Source: Strix aluco
Lineage: Eukaryota > Chordata > Aves > Strigiformes > Strigidae
Reading direction: 5' to 3'
DNA: 64,000 bases
Assembly (NCBI RefSeq): GCF_031877795.1
Contig: NC_133948.1
Coordinates: forward strand, 12,012,948 to 12,076,947
Part shown: in pieces, positions 55,101-64,000 of the stretch
How the letters are laid out: the number at the start of each line of letters is the position of its first letter
Numbering within the stretch: the first letter of the stretch is position 1
Made by a program: the position numbers and the translations under genes
Notes under the pieces: model-generated
The model's database searches: none
Seen by the model: only the letters and a program-made list of their open reading frames with translations
What the model was told of the DNA's origin: nothing

Positions 55101-58100
55101 CTCAATACCATCAAGATTAATCTGCTACTTCACCAGTTTCCCAACTGGAAGAATAACTATTTTAGAGAGAAACACCGTTTCCCCATTTGGATTCAACTGG
55201 CAGATTTCAGAACAGTTGGAATTTAGAAACCTGATGCCCGATCCCAACTCACCATGGCAGAAAATGGTGCATCCCACACTAAACACCCACACACCCCTGT
55301 TAGTACTAAAGGCACACTGCCAGTCAGAAGTATTTGAATTCTCTCCACAGCCTCTGCCACCTGACACGTAACAGTGCTCTTACCAACAGATGATACTTGT
55401 AGTGTTTTTCAGCCAGTCTGCACTGTCGAGTCTCTTCCACACACAGTACAACATCTGTCACTGAGTTAAAGTATCTTTTACACAGAAACAACCATCCTGA
55501 TACATACACAACCTTCTCCCACAGAGGGGCACTAGATCTCCATCTAAATGTGCTTCAATATTTGAATTTCCAGCACTGCTACCTGTGCAAGTTTTGATTA
55601 CAGTCAAGTTTTTAGATTTTGCTGGCTTATCACAATACACTTCTAATTTACTGTTAAGTAAGGACCTCCTCCCCAGTCTTAAATTATCTTCTGCAGGCTC
55701 TTAGCTGTCAACAGGCTAACATACTGTAATTACAACAGTTTTATTTATTGTTAGTATGGCCTTACATACATCTTTCTAATGATAGCATGCTTGCTGTCAC
55801 CCACGCTACTGCACAACATTCCTGCTTATTAACCAGATCTTCCCCCCACAGGGATGTTTTTAACCTGTCCCTGCTAGGGACTAAATACAGGTTGGATACA
55901 ATGCTTCCAGTGTGCAAAGACTCTCCATAAGGCAATCCTTGCTGCTAGTTTTTCAATATCCTTTCTGTGAGCATGCATTCTTCTCCTGCACTCCCATGAC
56001 AGCCGCCAATCAGAGAAATACTGCTGGACTATTCTGCTTTGGTGATGCTCTTGGGCCAGCTCTAGAAAACAAACACACAGATTACTCATGACTTGTTCCA
56101 TCCTGGGCTCATTTGTATCAGATGAGGCCATCACATGAAGTGACAGAAGCTCTAACACTGAAAAATGGCAGTAAGAATTCACAGTAACACTCAGCTATGG
56201 AGTACATTCTTACTGATCACAAAGGCAGTTTTAAAGCAGTAACATACTGTACTGACTTAAGGAGAGGAAGTTAAGACACTGCATCACTTGTTCAACATAC
56301 ACAAGCCTGCTTACATTTCAACATACTCCTATGACTGGTTCCCAGATATCCAAGCTGGATTCTTTTCCACTACCACCAACCAAGGGGCAACTCACACAAA
56401 TGTCTGAACTCATTCCAGTGACTTCAAGGGAGAAAACAAAAGAACTGGTGTAATAATCTTTACCATCCTGTTTGAGTTGTGATTTGTCTGATTATCAAGA
56501 AAATCCACCTACAGAGTGATTGATAACAGTGCTGAATATGTCCTTCTCACAGATATCTCAGAATATAACACGCAATGTGCAAGTTTTCATCAGGGGAATT
56601 GTAAAGCATTTTCTTTTAAATCACATGGAAAGCAGATGATCTTCCCAACAGTTCATATATAACCTTAGTTAGCCAGGCCTGTAGCAGTGTACAGTCCGAG
56701 TTGCATCTTATCATCTGTTGGGAATATTACAGCATCTCCTAGAATAGAAAAAAACATCACTGTGCCCTAAAGCAAAGGGGCTGAGCCCTGTTCTGTCCTA
56801 ACTCACCATCTTCACTCACCATTCTGAAGTTTCTTTGCTCTGTGGAGGTTTAAATATCCCAGCCATGCTTCCATGCATCTCTTCAACACCCAATGCTGAT
56901 GGTGAGTAACTGCCCTAGCCTCCTTCTGCTTGTCATTCTGGCTGTGTAAATACAGCTCTCGCCACTGCAACCAAGCCTGACAGAACAATTGAGGAGGGAG
57001 GGCAGATTAGGGAAGTAGAACAAAGAAGAGAAGAGGAAGAACACACAGGCAATAGGAAATTCCATGTAAAATCTAAAGGTGAAAGCCATGAGCAATGTGG
57101 TTCCTCCCCACAAGGGGCAGGGGGATGGGAAACAACAAACAAACACCAAAGGAATGTCAGCATAGAAAAGGTCAATCAACAAAGAATGCCAATATCAACC
57201 TTTTTTTCTTTTTTGATACTTCTGCACTTTTTCCATTGAAAGGCCAAAATAATACTTTTTGGACTTTCTTTCAGAGTATTTTCATATAAAAGAGAAAGAC
57301 ATCTTGAGATATGATAAGACTTCCCAAGTCACAAGTTTATCTCCTTAGTAGAATACTGCCCTCAAACAGGCAAGTGTTGCCATCTTATAATCAAATGGAC
57401 AAAAAGCCATAGTTCCAGTGAAAGAAAGAAAACCATGCTGTTTTCACTTCAGCCAAGATGAGCAATTTACTGAAGGAGCCGACAGCCTCTCGAGAACATG
57501 AAATGCTGGACTGTATTGTCTTACCCCAAAATAAGAGTTAAACATGCTCACAGAAATTCATTAGGACATAAGAAATGTTATCTTACAAAGAGGCAAGGTG
57601 CTGTCAAACAGCTGACCAGTGAGATCTTGCCTCCTAACGGGACAGCAGATTGGACCTCTGTGGAGTTCAGCATTCTAGAGAGCTGGATGCAACTACCCTT
57701 CATGACCTGCTCAAAATGCCACACCTGCAAACTCATGCACCTGTTTTCTTTTACCTCTTATTTACCACCTGTGGCTAGTTTCTCTGGTGGAGAGAACTCT
57801 GATACTTTCACTATCATCAAGCATTGTATAAGACAGTAATAATTGCTTTGGACAGTCTGCTTCCTAGCAAATACAAGACATGGATCCAGTTTGCTTTGTC
57901 TAGATTTCTTGTATAGAAATTCTTCTTATAAAAAAATTGTTTTGACCTTCTTCATAGAATATCTCAAGTTGGAAGGGACCCACAAGGATCACCAAGTCCA
58001 ACTCTTTGCTCCTCACAGGACTGCCTAAAACTAAACCATATGACTAAGAGAATGATCCAAATGCTCCTTGAACTCTGTCAGGCTTGATGCTGTAACCACT

Positions 58101-61100
58101 TCCCAGGTGGAATATGACCACCCTCTCAGTGAAGAACCTTTTCCTAATGTCCAATCTGAACTTTCCCTGACGCAGCTTCATTCCATTTCCCCATTTTCTA
58201 GTATATTCTTCCATCATAAGTACTGCAATTTGCAAAGCAAATGAGTATAAGGCCTATTTTTGTTAATCTGCAACATTAATCACACATGTGTGCAACTCAA
58301 ACATTCGAAATTGTAGTAGCTGAAGCTCCCAGGACTTACTCGAGACTGCAGGCTCTGGGCCCAATGCTGCAGAGCCAAAATACTCATTTTACGTCCAGTG
58401 CAGTTCTGGTAGTGCCGTCTTCTCCACACTGCCCACGATATGCTGTCAAAACAATGTTACAGACATGTCCAAACACAGGTTCCGTAGTTTGCTGCAAGAA
58501 ATCACCTTCCTCTCACTGGACAAAGGCATGAACAATAATCTTTTAAATTCACAGCCTATGGGCATACCAGAAGAATTTAGAGACAGACAAACAGACACAC
58601 CAAGGGGGTGGGGGTGGAATCTAAAATGTAACAAAGTCACTTCACAAAAAGAGTAACAGAACACATGTGAAAACCGTGGCCTTATGGTCAGGGCCTCTCT
58701 GCCTCACCGCAAGCAGCTTCTTTCCCTGAATGCCAGTGCCACAGAGTGCATCGCATGTTTTGTCCTTTGAACATCAACATAAACCAGCCAGTGCTGCCAG
58801 GTCCTGAGCAATTTTTGCTTCTTTGCTGTGCACAACAAAAAAAATGACAGCATCTTAAATTCATGCAAGAATCTGGCATTTTTTAACCACTCTACAACAC
58901 CACTGGTCCCCGACCTCCCGTCCCCTCGCAACCCGCAGTGACACCTCGTGGGAAACCCTGAAACAACAGCCACCAGAGCCGCGACCGACCACCCTGGCTG
59001 AGGGTGTCACACGGGCAAGAATCTCTGAAACGCTGACAGCATCATGCCACTTGTTCAGAGCAGCGTGAATTATCAGACAATGGCATTGCTTTGTCTTCAG
59101 TGCTTACGGGGTATATAATTGTATAACAACATTCAGCGTAACAACCTTATTGGGTAAGAATTACAGGATTTTCTTTGGTTTGTTTTAAAAAAAGTTCATC
59201 AGGTTCATCAGTAGCTTTTCAAGAGTTACTCTCTATGACAAGCAGAGAAATCAACCAGAAACAAGTCAAGTTTATTTAGCAGGCTGGTCACACAGCTAAA
59301 AACAGAAGTGGTGTCACAAATTCCAGTTTACCACTTTATGCAGTGCACTGCACTTTCTCCTCACAACAGTCTGGCTTGTCAGAACTGACATTACTGAAGT
59401 TATTAGAAAAAACATCATTGATTTTATGCCACTTCACGCTTATACTAAAAAAAAACCACATTTTTTTATTTCCTTGTGATCTGGTGAATCAAATATTAAG
59501 CTACCTTAAAACAGGTCACCTTTCTATCTTTTTCACCAAGTAACACACAGCTGCTTCTGTAAGTACACTGGCCTCACTCAGTAAGAAAGGAAATCTAGAC
59601 AGCCTATCAGTTTGTTTACAAAGGTGCCTGTCCATATAATATTCTGAGGCTACATTCATATGCAAAGGGACCAGTTAACTTCTTTTGCAAATCAGCACAG
59701 AACAAAACCACAGTATCATCTTCAAAAGAGGGTCATCCTCCCTTCAGGGAAAGGGCTACTCCCTGAAACTAAAGAAAGTTGCAACCAAGGTAGGCAACTT
59801 CATCAGCAGGACAAATCCATGGCAGAACAAAGAATCTACACAATAAGACAGGGGGCACTTCAAAAGCTTGGGCTTCTTTTCAATTGCAAGACACAAGCTG
59901 GAAGGAACAGTGAATACTGATAAAACATGTGCAGTTAATACCACAAGGAATTATTATCTAATTTCTGTAGCCACAGATGATAGAGAATTTCAGTAACACA
60001 GTTCATCAAAAAATACCTAGACATATTGTGATAAATTAAAAAAAAAAAAACACACCACAAAAAAACAAAACACAAAACCAAAAAACCAAATCACCCCCCC
60101 TCAAAACAAACAATGAAATCCAGAGCAGATGGAGAGGCCCTTAAGCTTATTCACTGGCATCCCTAAATAACTATATAGCTACACAGTAGTGCATCAGACA
60201 GAACCTCCCTGCCAGCTTTAGACACAACCATCTGTACCTAAAAGCATTACACTTCCATGAGGTGAGGGAGGTCACTCTGCAAACATGTACAAGGGACAGA
60301 GATTCTGTACATATTTCCCCTAGAAACTCCCATCTCAATATGTCCCCAAATAAAGGTAGTTACCATCACTTCACTCACCATGAGACTCTGCAACATAATA
60401 TTTGTTCCTCTCTCCTTGTTGCTGGCATACATAGGCTCTCCAAGCCTTGAACATCAAATTATGGAGTGAATGCCTGAAAAATGAAGAAAGCACCATTCAG
60501 TGAAACAGCTTCCAATGTCTAGAAGTAGGATTTTTTCAAGTTCAGTTGCACTCTAAAGATATATTGGATAGGAAATTTAGACTTCATCCTAAGACAACAG
60601 CAACAAAAAAAAAAAAGAGGGAAGAAAAATATGAAAATAAGCAATTGAGACATTGTTCTTGACCTAGAGGTACTGTTGATATAACTTGCATATTGGTACT
60701 AATAACTCCTTCAGAACCTGAGGAGAATTTCCCATACTGCTATACACACACCATAGGAAGTCATTTCACAAACCTGTAATGGCTGTCTGCTCCGAGGCTG
60801 AGCTCCCTTTCTCTGCAAACAGTCCACCACTCCTTCCACTCTCCAAAAGTTTTTTGAAGAATCTTCTGGTCATAAAAGCATCTAAACAGTTGAAAGATTT
60901 GGACATGGGAAACTTCATACAGGTTTCCAGCTGGACCGCAAATTAGTTTTAATGAAGATTATGCTACTTCTTTTCCAGTCTTGTCTGATTAGCCTAACAG
61001 CATCTAATTGCATTTAAAAAACATGACCCTATTGTGACATTTTATTCCAAGACTCTGTAAAGTATGACAAGAAGCAATCAGCTTACTGACTGTAAATACT

Positions 61101-63189
61101 TCACATTAAATCAAGGAAAGACAGATGTTAATGACTTGCCAAATATCAGAATGCCAGTTGACTTCAGACCTACAAATAACTCGCATCTTTTATCCTCAGT
61201 TCTGTGTTTTACTCAAACAACCAGCACAGTTGATAACGATACATATATTTTCCATGCTAATTTTGTTCTTTGTTATTTTAACACAAAATATTTTATGTAT
61301 AGAAATACAAAAGTTACTTCAGATTTTATAATGCTTCAATATTTCCATTGTTCTTAGAAATAGCATGTTGATCTTAAGTCATCCCAAATTTAAAATCTTC
61401 CCAAAGAACATTTAAACAGGCTTATGAACTCCTTCAAATAGTTACACATCATCTATACTGAAAACGAAGTTGTTCATCTGCTCATGTACCTTCTCCTTCC
61501 AACAGATGGTAAGCCATGAACAAAATGGATTCACAAGTCACATATGATCTTCAAATTCTTCAACCTCAGTAGAACAGTCTCTGCCTTTATACCCAAATTT
61601 AACTAACACATACCTAACCAGGTAAGAAGTGAAGCTACATTTCAACTGAATTGTGAAGAACTAAAAATTCAAATATAGGAGGGTCTGCGTGAGGGAGATA
61701 GGCTTTTGATCACCTAACTAAAAATAATGGTCATAATCTACTACTTCAAGAAATTTCTTTTTTTTTTTTTTTTAAACTTTAAAATATTCTCTCAAACATT
61801 TTTCCATGTGGTCAAGATGACCTGGACAGCAGTCTAAGAATCAGAAACTCTCATCATCTTGAGTACAAATACTTTCAAAAAATTTCTCATCTCTTTGTAT
61901 TTGTGATAGAGAGAAGGAAAACAGAAGGACCCATGAAAACAAGCTAACAAACAAAAAACCCACAAGCTCAGACCACAACCTTTGATCACAACTATCCCAC
62001 TAGTTTAATGTAATTGGTCATGTCTATAATAACAACAGGATTAAGTCTAGAATACCTAGAGGCCCCTCAGTGAAACACATACGAATCCTGTCACAAGTTG
62101 CAATTCATAACTACCTACCCCAAGCCAAGTTGCTAAGTCATTCCAAGCACTCAAGCAGAAAAGAAAAAAAAAAAAAGAAAAAGAAAAAAGAAATGAGCTA
62201 TACATTATTTTTTTGGACTTGGTGCATTAACAGAACATTGCAAATAAAAGCTATGGAGAACTTATGTCTAAAAAGGCAATTAATTATTGTTTATTTTCCT
62301 TGCTGAACTTTATAAAATGTGTTTCCACTCATCCTCCTAAAAAAAAAAAAAAAAAAATCACTGTCCTGAACTTACACCAGTCAAAGTAGTGCAAATTCAG
62401 TATATGGGATAGCAAGAATAGTAAGGTTCACAGGACAATTTCCGTTTACCAGCTGAGGCAGACACAGTCAGAATATATTTGATACAGTACAATGAAATTG
62501 GATAACTAAGGGCCTGATCTTACTCTGACGGTAACAAATGCAGGTCTTTCCACTGGGAACTGCTTCAGTTCCCAAGGGTGTGGTCAAACAAGAATGAACA
62601 TGCAAATTAAAGCAAAACAAGAAAGAGTATCAAAGTGTTGGTTTTCAGTAGCTGACAGAACACTAACAGAATCAAATCATCTGCCACAGGTATTTCGAAG
62701 TCAGACAGATACAAAGCATATATAGATATACATTAAGAACAATAGCACAAACAGTAAAATGAACTGAATTTCAGGATCTATCTCTAGTCATAACTTTGAA
62801 AAATCATTAATTTAAAGGAGGTCTCACAATCATACCCCATCAGTTATATGCACATACAGTTCAACTTCATCAAGACAACCACAATTCCTATGACTTTAAT
62901 TAGCAAAGTTTAACCATGATTATTAAAAACAAAGTGGGAGCAAGAAGGGTCTTCAAAGGAAACCTTCAAGTGATCTCAAAAGACATCCAAACATTTTTTT
63001 GGCAGCCAGTACTCTCTTAGCCTAATGGTACAGCACTAATCCATAAAGAAAAAAAGAGAAAAAGAAAAGAACAAACCCACAAAACACCCCACCGTTGGTT
63101 TCTGTAATTTTATCTACCTGGCTTTGGAAGGGACAACTTGTCCAAATGTCTTTTTTGCCCACAGATCAAAGAATTTCCTTGCTAGATAC
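37057..63189 (-). CDS. SFI1: SFI1 centrin-binding protein, C-terminal 28 exons (5' end off the window)
   Basis: SFI1 is a long alpha-helical centriolar protein whose roughly 23-33 residue repeats each bind one centrin; it acts in spindle assembly and centriole organisation. Twenty-eight GT-AG exons on the minus strand join without a single frame break to 1,105 residues plus stop. Residue order follows human SFI1 as I remember it from about LARKF to the C-terminus. Examples are CFYDQKILQKTF, AVLHFERQLLRCFW, TLLSKTLAAWK and QALWHWSLSLQRK. Repeats show the family pattern of a leucine pair, then an aromatic and tryptophan. After the repeats come a Pro/Ser-rich linker (including PPRRPDFLLES) and a C-terminal coiled coil. 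The N-terminal exons, over 100 residues by comparison with human, are beyond 64000. SFI1 introns not listed separately hold only simple repeats or nothing I recognise. Confidence 0.95.
37694..37796 (-). CDS. SFI1: SFI1 penultimate exon
   Basis: Encodes SCQQQAQILQKWLERSTQPG, QDGVQAVQEELDQ. Human SCRRQASSLRRWLEL...PEDQE aligns. Donor CAG|gtgtgt, phase 0. Confidence 0.95.
38491..38611 (-). CDS. SFI1: SFI1 exon z, C-terminal coiled coil start
   Basis: Encodes EGEEREHGSRELVFQRKLEV, LQHIQQQMQYYFSRKQEL. The heptad pattern starts here; human reads EIQQQLLHYQTTKQNL. Phase 2 in, 2 out. Confidence 0.94.
39403..39544 (-). CDS. SFI1: SFI1 exon y, PHLL-P-D linker
   Basis: Acceptor TGTCCTTGTAG; encodes RDQPVSAHKGARSQDSQQD, LRPNLQPHLLSPEDLVG and WSHQTA. 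PHLLLPGDF in human supports it. The donor GCAG|gtaggt leaves one base and joins CT-GAA of the next exon in frame. The frame also runs on to 39278 without a stop. Confidence 0.85.
40242..40473 (-). CDS. SFI1: SFI1 exon x, Pro/Ser-rich linker
   Basis: 77 codons of low-conservation linker: SEAPFQQPAVNKCSAQTGN, FYPPLTRAAVPSVPLWTQD. Called from phase (1 in, 0 out), acceptor TTCCTTTGCAG and donor ATG|gtgagt. Sequence identity to human is low. Confidence 0.88.
40620..40690. repeat. A-rich simple repeat
   Basis: Long A runs interrupted by C, in an SFI1 intron. No mobile-element body recognised next to it. Confidence 0.7.
41612..41707 (-). CDS. SFI1: SFI1 exon w, PRRP-FLLE motif
   Basis: Encodes SAIRRARLPPRRPDFLLESL, ESKELLGPAFT. 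Human has PRRPHFLLEPAQ. The basic Pro-rich block is the most conserved part of the linker. Acceptor GTTCTTTTCAG. Confidence 0.93.
42627..42868 (-). CDS. SFI1: SFI1 exon v, end of the repeat region
   Basis: Encodes AAYNLHQSVYRCAMLWKQKA, then a Ser/Pro/Glu-rich linker with PPLKKQVTSKRPGVSPET and HLVDGDSILSD. AxxLHxxVxRCAxLWKQK matches human. The repeat region gives way here to disordered sequence. Confidence 0.95.
43522..43540 (+). repeat. (CA)n microsatellite in an SFI1 intron
   Basis: About ten alternating AC units between two SFI1 exons, 58 bp beyond the donor of exon u. Likely polymorphic. Confidence 0.9.
43598..43774 (-). CDS. SFI1: SFI1 exon u
   Basis: 59 codons: VFDAWLRFAKGQQQKKDL, then LLREGVTRVSRYTADMKQ and QLQAQHQLK. 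Last of the regular repeats. The frame stays open past the donor AAG|gtgaaa into a CA repeat. Confidence 0.95.
44136..44210 (-). CDS. SFI1: SFI1 exon t
   Basis: 25 codons, phase 0 at both ends: LLQQRWEKQKAVQALWHWSL, SLQRK. Same length as exon s, suggesting a repeated exon unit. Human reads VRALWFWAFSLQAK. Confidence 0.95.
44497..44571 (-). CDS. SFI1: SFI1 exon s
   Basis: 25 codons, phase 0 at both ends: LLQRQADQLMTHKLCSASF, SCWKTR. Human counterpart LLHRQSTQLLAQRL...FRQW. Acceptor TTGCCTTAACAG, donor CGG|gtaagg. Being a multiple of three, it could be skipped without frame change. Confidence 0.93.
44971..45131 (-). CDS. SFI1: SFI1 exon r
   Basis: Encodes RLQTLFLHWKELTREC, then AVQHHQQHLLQKYLVKWKKY. 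The AVQHHxxxLL landmark is shared with human. Donor ACG|gtgaga, phase 0. Confidence 0.95.
45796..45892 (-). CDS. SFI1: SFI1 exon q
   Basis: Encodes VLLQWSHAASLRVYCRKQK, VTAVMEARKRLDI and one base. Human VLVQWREAVSVQMYYRQQ aligns directly. Confidence 0.95.
46399..46501 (-). CDS. SFI1: SFI1 exon p
   Basis: Encodes QLLCTWRENALALIHEAKAA, then EHYRRAILSK. HYRR.I.SK is shared with human. Donor AAG|gtaggg. Confidence 0.95.
47159..47235 (-). CDS. SFI1: SFI1 exon o
   Basis: Encodes SYQLNVQCILYQVAEKEKQR, TRLLL, with two bases of an Arg codon at the donor CG|gtaagc. Confidence 0.94.
47660..47755 (-). CDS. SFI1: SFI1 exon n
   Basis: 32 codons, phase 0 at both ends: YVGHQREKWRKLVQADMHYQ, HTLLSKTLAAWK. 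Human reads LMRADLHHQHSVLHRALQAW. Confidence 0.96.
48512..48587 (-). CDS. SFI1: SFI1 exon m
   Basis: Encodes RLKEMQALRFHYSKCLQW, TWNKWRE. Phase 1 in, 0 out. Acceptor TTTTTCTTATAG. Confidence 0.94.
48830..49008 (-). CDS. SFI1: SFI1 exon l
   Basis: Longest repeat-region exon: AVLHFERQLLRCFWCFWRRR, then HYSNLLLLKTFCLWKQN. Human ILHAERQLLYRSWFMW aligns without gaps. Donor ACAGA|gtaaga. Confidence 0.96.
49904..49985 (-). CDS. SFI1: SFI1 exon k
   Basis: Encodes RVLMRQVFDTWLLNACKQQE and YRRGEKR. The QVF..W core matches human LEKQVFSLW. Acceptor in an A-rich context (TTTTTTTCTTGCAG), donor AGG|gtaaat. Confidence 0.92.
49986..53717 (-). other. SFI1: Large SFI1 intron lacking well-spliced counterparts of one or two human repeat exons
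   Basis: 3.7 kb, much longer than neighbouring introns. Apart from the candidate at 51406-51519, I scanned for tryptophan-bearing minus-strand frames with GT-AG borders and found none whose phase fits. A frame near 53340-53400 with donor gtaagt has the wrong phase. Confidence 0.6.
51406..51519 (-). pseudogene. SFI1: Candidate weak or decaying SFI1 repeat exon
   Basis: Minus-strand frame of 37 codons with entry phase 1 and exit phase 2, exactly what the flanking exons need: AAAFLQAIKSFSDWCES, VVHQLILWRQREKAQRLR. Tryptophan spacing to the next exon (23 residues) is close to the human repeat ending LPAAFHTW (22). The donor AGGAG|gttaag is acceptable. The acceptor AATGAG has no pyrimidine tract, and a TGA sits two codons before it. 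It could be a weak cassette exon, a dying exon, or chance. Confidence 0.4.
53718..53815 (-). CDS. SFI1: SFI1 exon j
   Basis: Encodes VLQKFWNCWKSRLEEKEEQQ and ends TSVAHAHY with two bases over. Human counterpart is LLHRFWNLWRSQIEQKKE...HYR. In human about 65 residues follow before the equivalent of the next exon. Confidence 0.95.
54169..54261 (-). CDS. SFI1: SFI1 exon i
   Basis: 31 codons, phase 0 both ends: KLGFKGLCQNVMNTRLQQM, RKNLAYRQHQVT. Human reads ...NVTHAHLQQIRRNLAHQQHGVT. Donor ACA|gtgagt. Confidence 0.95.
55384..55454 (-). CDS. SFI1: SFI1 exon h
   Basis: Starts at acceptor GTGACAG and encodes VVLCVEETRQCRLAEKHYKY then HLL; donor TTG|gtaaga. A second AG nine bases upstream (ACTCAG) would add three codons in frame 2 and was not chosen, because the Y-V-x-L-C alignment to human favours this one. 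Confidence 0.88.
55900..56061 (-). CDS. SFI1: SFI1 exon g
   Basis: Encodes LAQEHHQSRIVQQYFSDWRL, then KLAARIALWRVFAHWKH. The donor gtatcc is weak. It is chosen because it leaves T, which with AT of the next exon makes the Tyr of the human WKHY landmark. Confidence 0.9.
56820..56976 (-). CDS. SFI1: SFI1 exon f
   Basis: 52 codons plus one base: AWLQWRELYLHSQNDKQKEA, HHQHWVLKRCMEAWLGYL. Covers one and a half repeats, with HHQHW conserved in human. Acceptor TTGTTCTGTCAG. Confidence 0.95.
57954..58195 (-). mobile_element. CR1 LINE 3' fragment in an SFI1 intron
   Basis: The plus strand carries the CR1 reverse complement: ATAGAATATCTCAAGTTGG, then GGACCCACAAGGATCACC, TGAACTCTGTCAGGCTTG and GTGAAGAACCTTTTCCTAA. 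It is 5'-truncated and lies in the same orientation as SFI1 transcription. It ends 145 bp from exon e. Confidence 0.9.
58340..58442 (-). CDS. SFI1: SFI1 exon e
   Basis: Encodes ISWAVWRRRHYQN and MSILALQHWAQSLQSR. Donor CGA|gtaagt, phase 0, joining AWLQW of the next exon. Confidence 0.94.
58708..58825 (-). CDS. SFI1: SFI1 exon d
   Basis: Encodes KKQKLLRTWQHWLVYVDVQR and VALAFRERSCL. Two tryptophans sit in the centrin-binding position of one repeat. Acceptor preceded by an eight-T run and GTTGTGCACAG. Confidence 0.94.
60034..60110. repeat. A-rich (AAAAC-like) simple repeat
   Basis: Irregular AAAAC/AAACC units over about 75 bp in an SFI1 intron. Confidence 0.7.
60379..60473 (-). CDS. SFI1: SFI1 exon c
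   Basis: Encodes HSLHNLMFKAWRAYV and ERNKYYVAESH, matching human YLYNLMFQTWKTYV. Acceptor ATTTTTCAG, donor G|gtgagt. Confidence 0.94.
60774..60881 (-). CDS. SFI1: SFI1 exon b
   Basis: Encodes CFYDQKILQKTFGEWKEWW and ends SLGADSHYR across the junction. Phase 1 in, 2 out. The donor gtttgt is less usual, but the frame and the HYR landmark shared with human fix it. Confidence 0.92.
61758..61773. repeat. Poly(T) tract
   Basis: Sixteen T on the plus strand, that is poly(A) in the SFI1 sense direction. Confidence 0.85.
62339..62357. repeat. Poly(A) tract
   Basis: Nineteen uninterrupted A on the plus strand, T-rich in SFI1 sense. Confidence 0.85.
63118..63189 (-). CDS. SFI1: SFI1 exon a (first in window)
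   Basis: Acceptor TATATTCCAG. Encodes YLARKFFDLWAKKTFGQVV, then PSKA; the human counterpart is LARKFLYLWIRMTFGRV. Enters with one base completing a codon from an exon beyond the right part of the window, and leaves two. Confidence 0.93.
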
Positions 63190-64000
63190 CTGGAATATAA
63201 GGAAAGGTTAGTTGCCTTTGTACTCTTCCTCTGTTAACTCCCATGCAGCAGTAAAAATAGGAACTTTTATGCTAGTTTCAGTAATAAAACTAAGGGTCTG
63301 GTTTTCAGAGATCAATGCATTTACAAAATATTTACACCCCGAAATCAGTACCTTTAACAGGACTATTCACCAAGCATAAATAGAGGCCCAAGCATCATTG
63401 CAAGACTTAATTGGGACATACTTCTTTAGGAAACCTAGGCAGCTGAAATGTCTTCCAAGCAGCCCACTCACACCCAGCGATAGTAATGAGCAGGTTGCTG
63501 TTTAACTGGGGAGCCTTTTTGTGATTTAGGAGCTGTAACATCACTGTTTCCCCTAAAGCCAACCAGCTCAGTCAGACTTGTTGCCAGAATAATTGAATTA
63601 ATCTAATGTGTACCCCTGCCTGAAACCAGCAGATCCTCCTTCCTCCTACCTCCCCCCCTACAGTTCTACTTCTCAACAAGCTTCTCCTAGCACCAGTTCA
63701 ACTCACTAATCTGTGATTGTTATTCTATCACCCTTGCCCCCCCCTTTTTTTTTCAAAGGGATTTAAGAGTTAATTGGCACACAGAGGGCCCAAATAAGCA
63801 CCAATGACATCACAAGGTAATTAATTAAAGCACACAGCCATGAACAGGGCCGAACAGGGCCTCCCTCTTTCAGCAAGTCTAAGTTGCTAGATCAGCTCCA
63901 CTTGCTCAACAAATACTAGGCTTTTAATCTCTAAACAATTACCATCCCACCTTTGTCAAGATTCCTTCAACAAACGAAGGAAGAAACACAAGAGGAGGGC
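63190..64000 (-). other. SFI1: SFI1 intron at right edge
   Basis: No further SFI1 exon identified. The preceding exon must end with two bases of a codon and lies beyond the window or was missed. Confidence 0.6.

Larger units (their letters stand above)
60882..63117 (-). other. SFI1: SFI1 intron between exons b and a
   Basis: 2.2 kb, AT-rich. Contains T16 (61758-61773), an A/G-rich run (about 62159-62192) and A19 (62339-62357). No exon with fitting phase was found. Confidence 0.65.

Noticed and set aside
55455-55464. Alternative acceptor ACTCAG for SFI1 exon h
   Set aside because: Would read LTD in place of Y after WKH; the downstream acceptor restores WKHY-V-x-L-C seen in human.

Overview
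The window is vertebrate nuclear DNA, almost certainly from a bird. It has GT-AG split genes, CpG-island promoters, modest intron sizes, few interspersed repeats, and two fragments of CR1 LINE, the dominant avian retroposon. The exon-encoded proteins read as close orthologues of human PISD and SFI1. These two genes are tail-to-tail neighbours in human 22q12, so the block is conserved synteny. The species cannot be fixed from the sequence alone.

Layout. Positions 1-6.6 kb hold no gene I can name. There is one good candidate minus-strand exon (4370-4507) carrying a start codon, a signal-peptide-like stretch and a splice donor. An imperfect GC-rich tandem repeat (about 6.83-7.14 kb) runs into a CpG island (7.13-7.56 kb), which is the PISD promoter. 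PISD (phosphatidylserine decarboxylase) lies on the plus strand from 7250 to its stop at 34242, with poly(A) signals at 34848, 35667 and 36780. Its intron 3 (16207-30246) contains a second, self-contained pair of 5' coding exons (25489-25538 and 28006-28171). They encode the alternative N-terminus known in human as the lipid-droplet form. A further intragenic CpG island at 20.5-21.4 kb carries two consensus splice donors.

SFI1 (centrin-binding centriole protein) is on the minus strand. I could phase 28 consecutive exons from 63189 down to the stop at 37057, giving 1,105 residues of the C-terminal part. The N-terminal exons lie beyond the right edge. Every junction keeps frame, and all but the last few exons encode the family's tryptophan-bearing helical repeats. 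One repeat present in human SFI1 is not covered by well-spliced exons here. A phase-compatible remnant of it sits at 51406-51519 with a weak acceptor.

How the genes relate. PISD makes phosphatidylethanolamine from phosphatidylserine, in the inner mitochondrial membrane (long form) or on lipid droplets (short form). SFI1 organises centrin at centrioles. They share no pathway; the link is positional, with convergent 3' ends that probably overlap between 34.2 and 37.1 kb. I found no prokaryote-like operon, CRISPR array, intact mobile element or endogenous virus. The most notable points are the conserved dual-N-terminus design of PISD, the decaying or weak SFI1 repeat exon, and the unassigned minus-strand signal-peptide exon.
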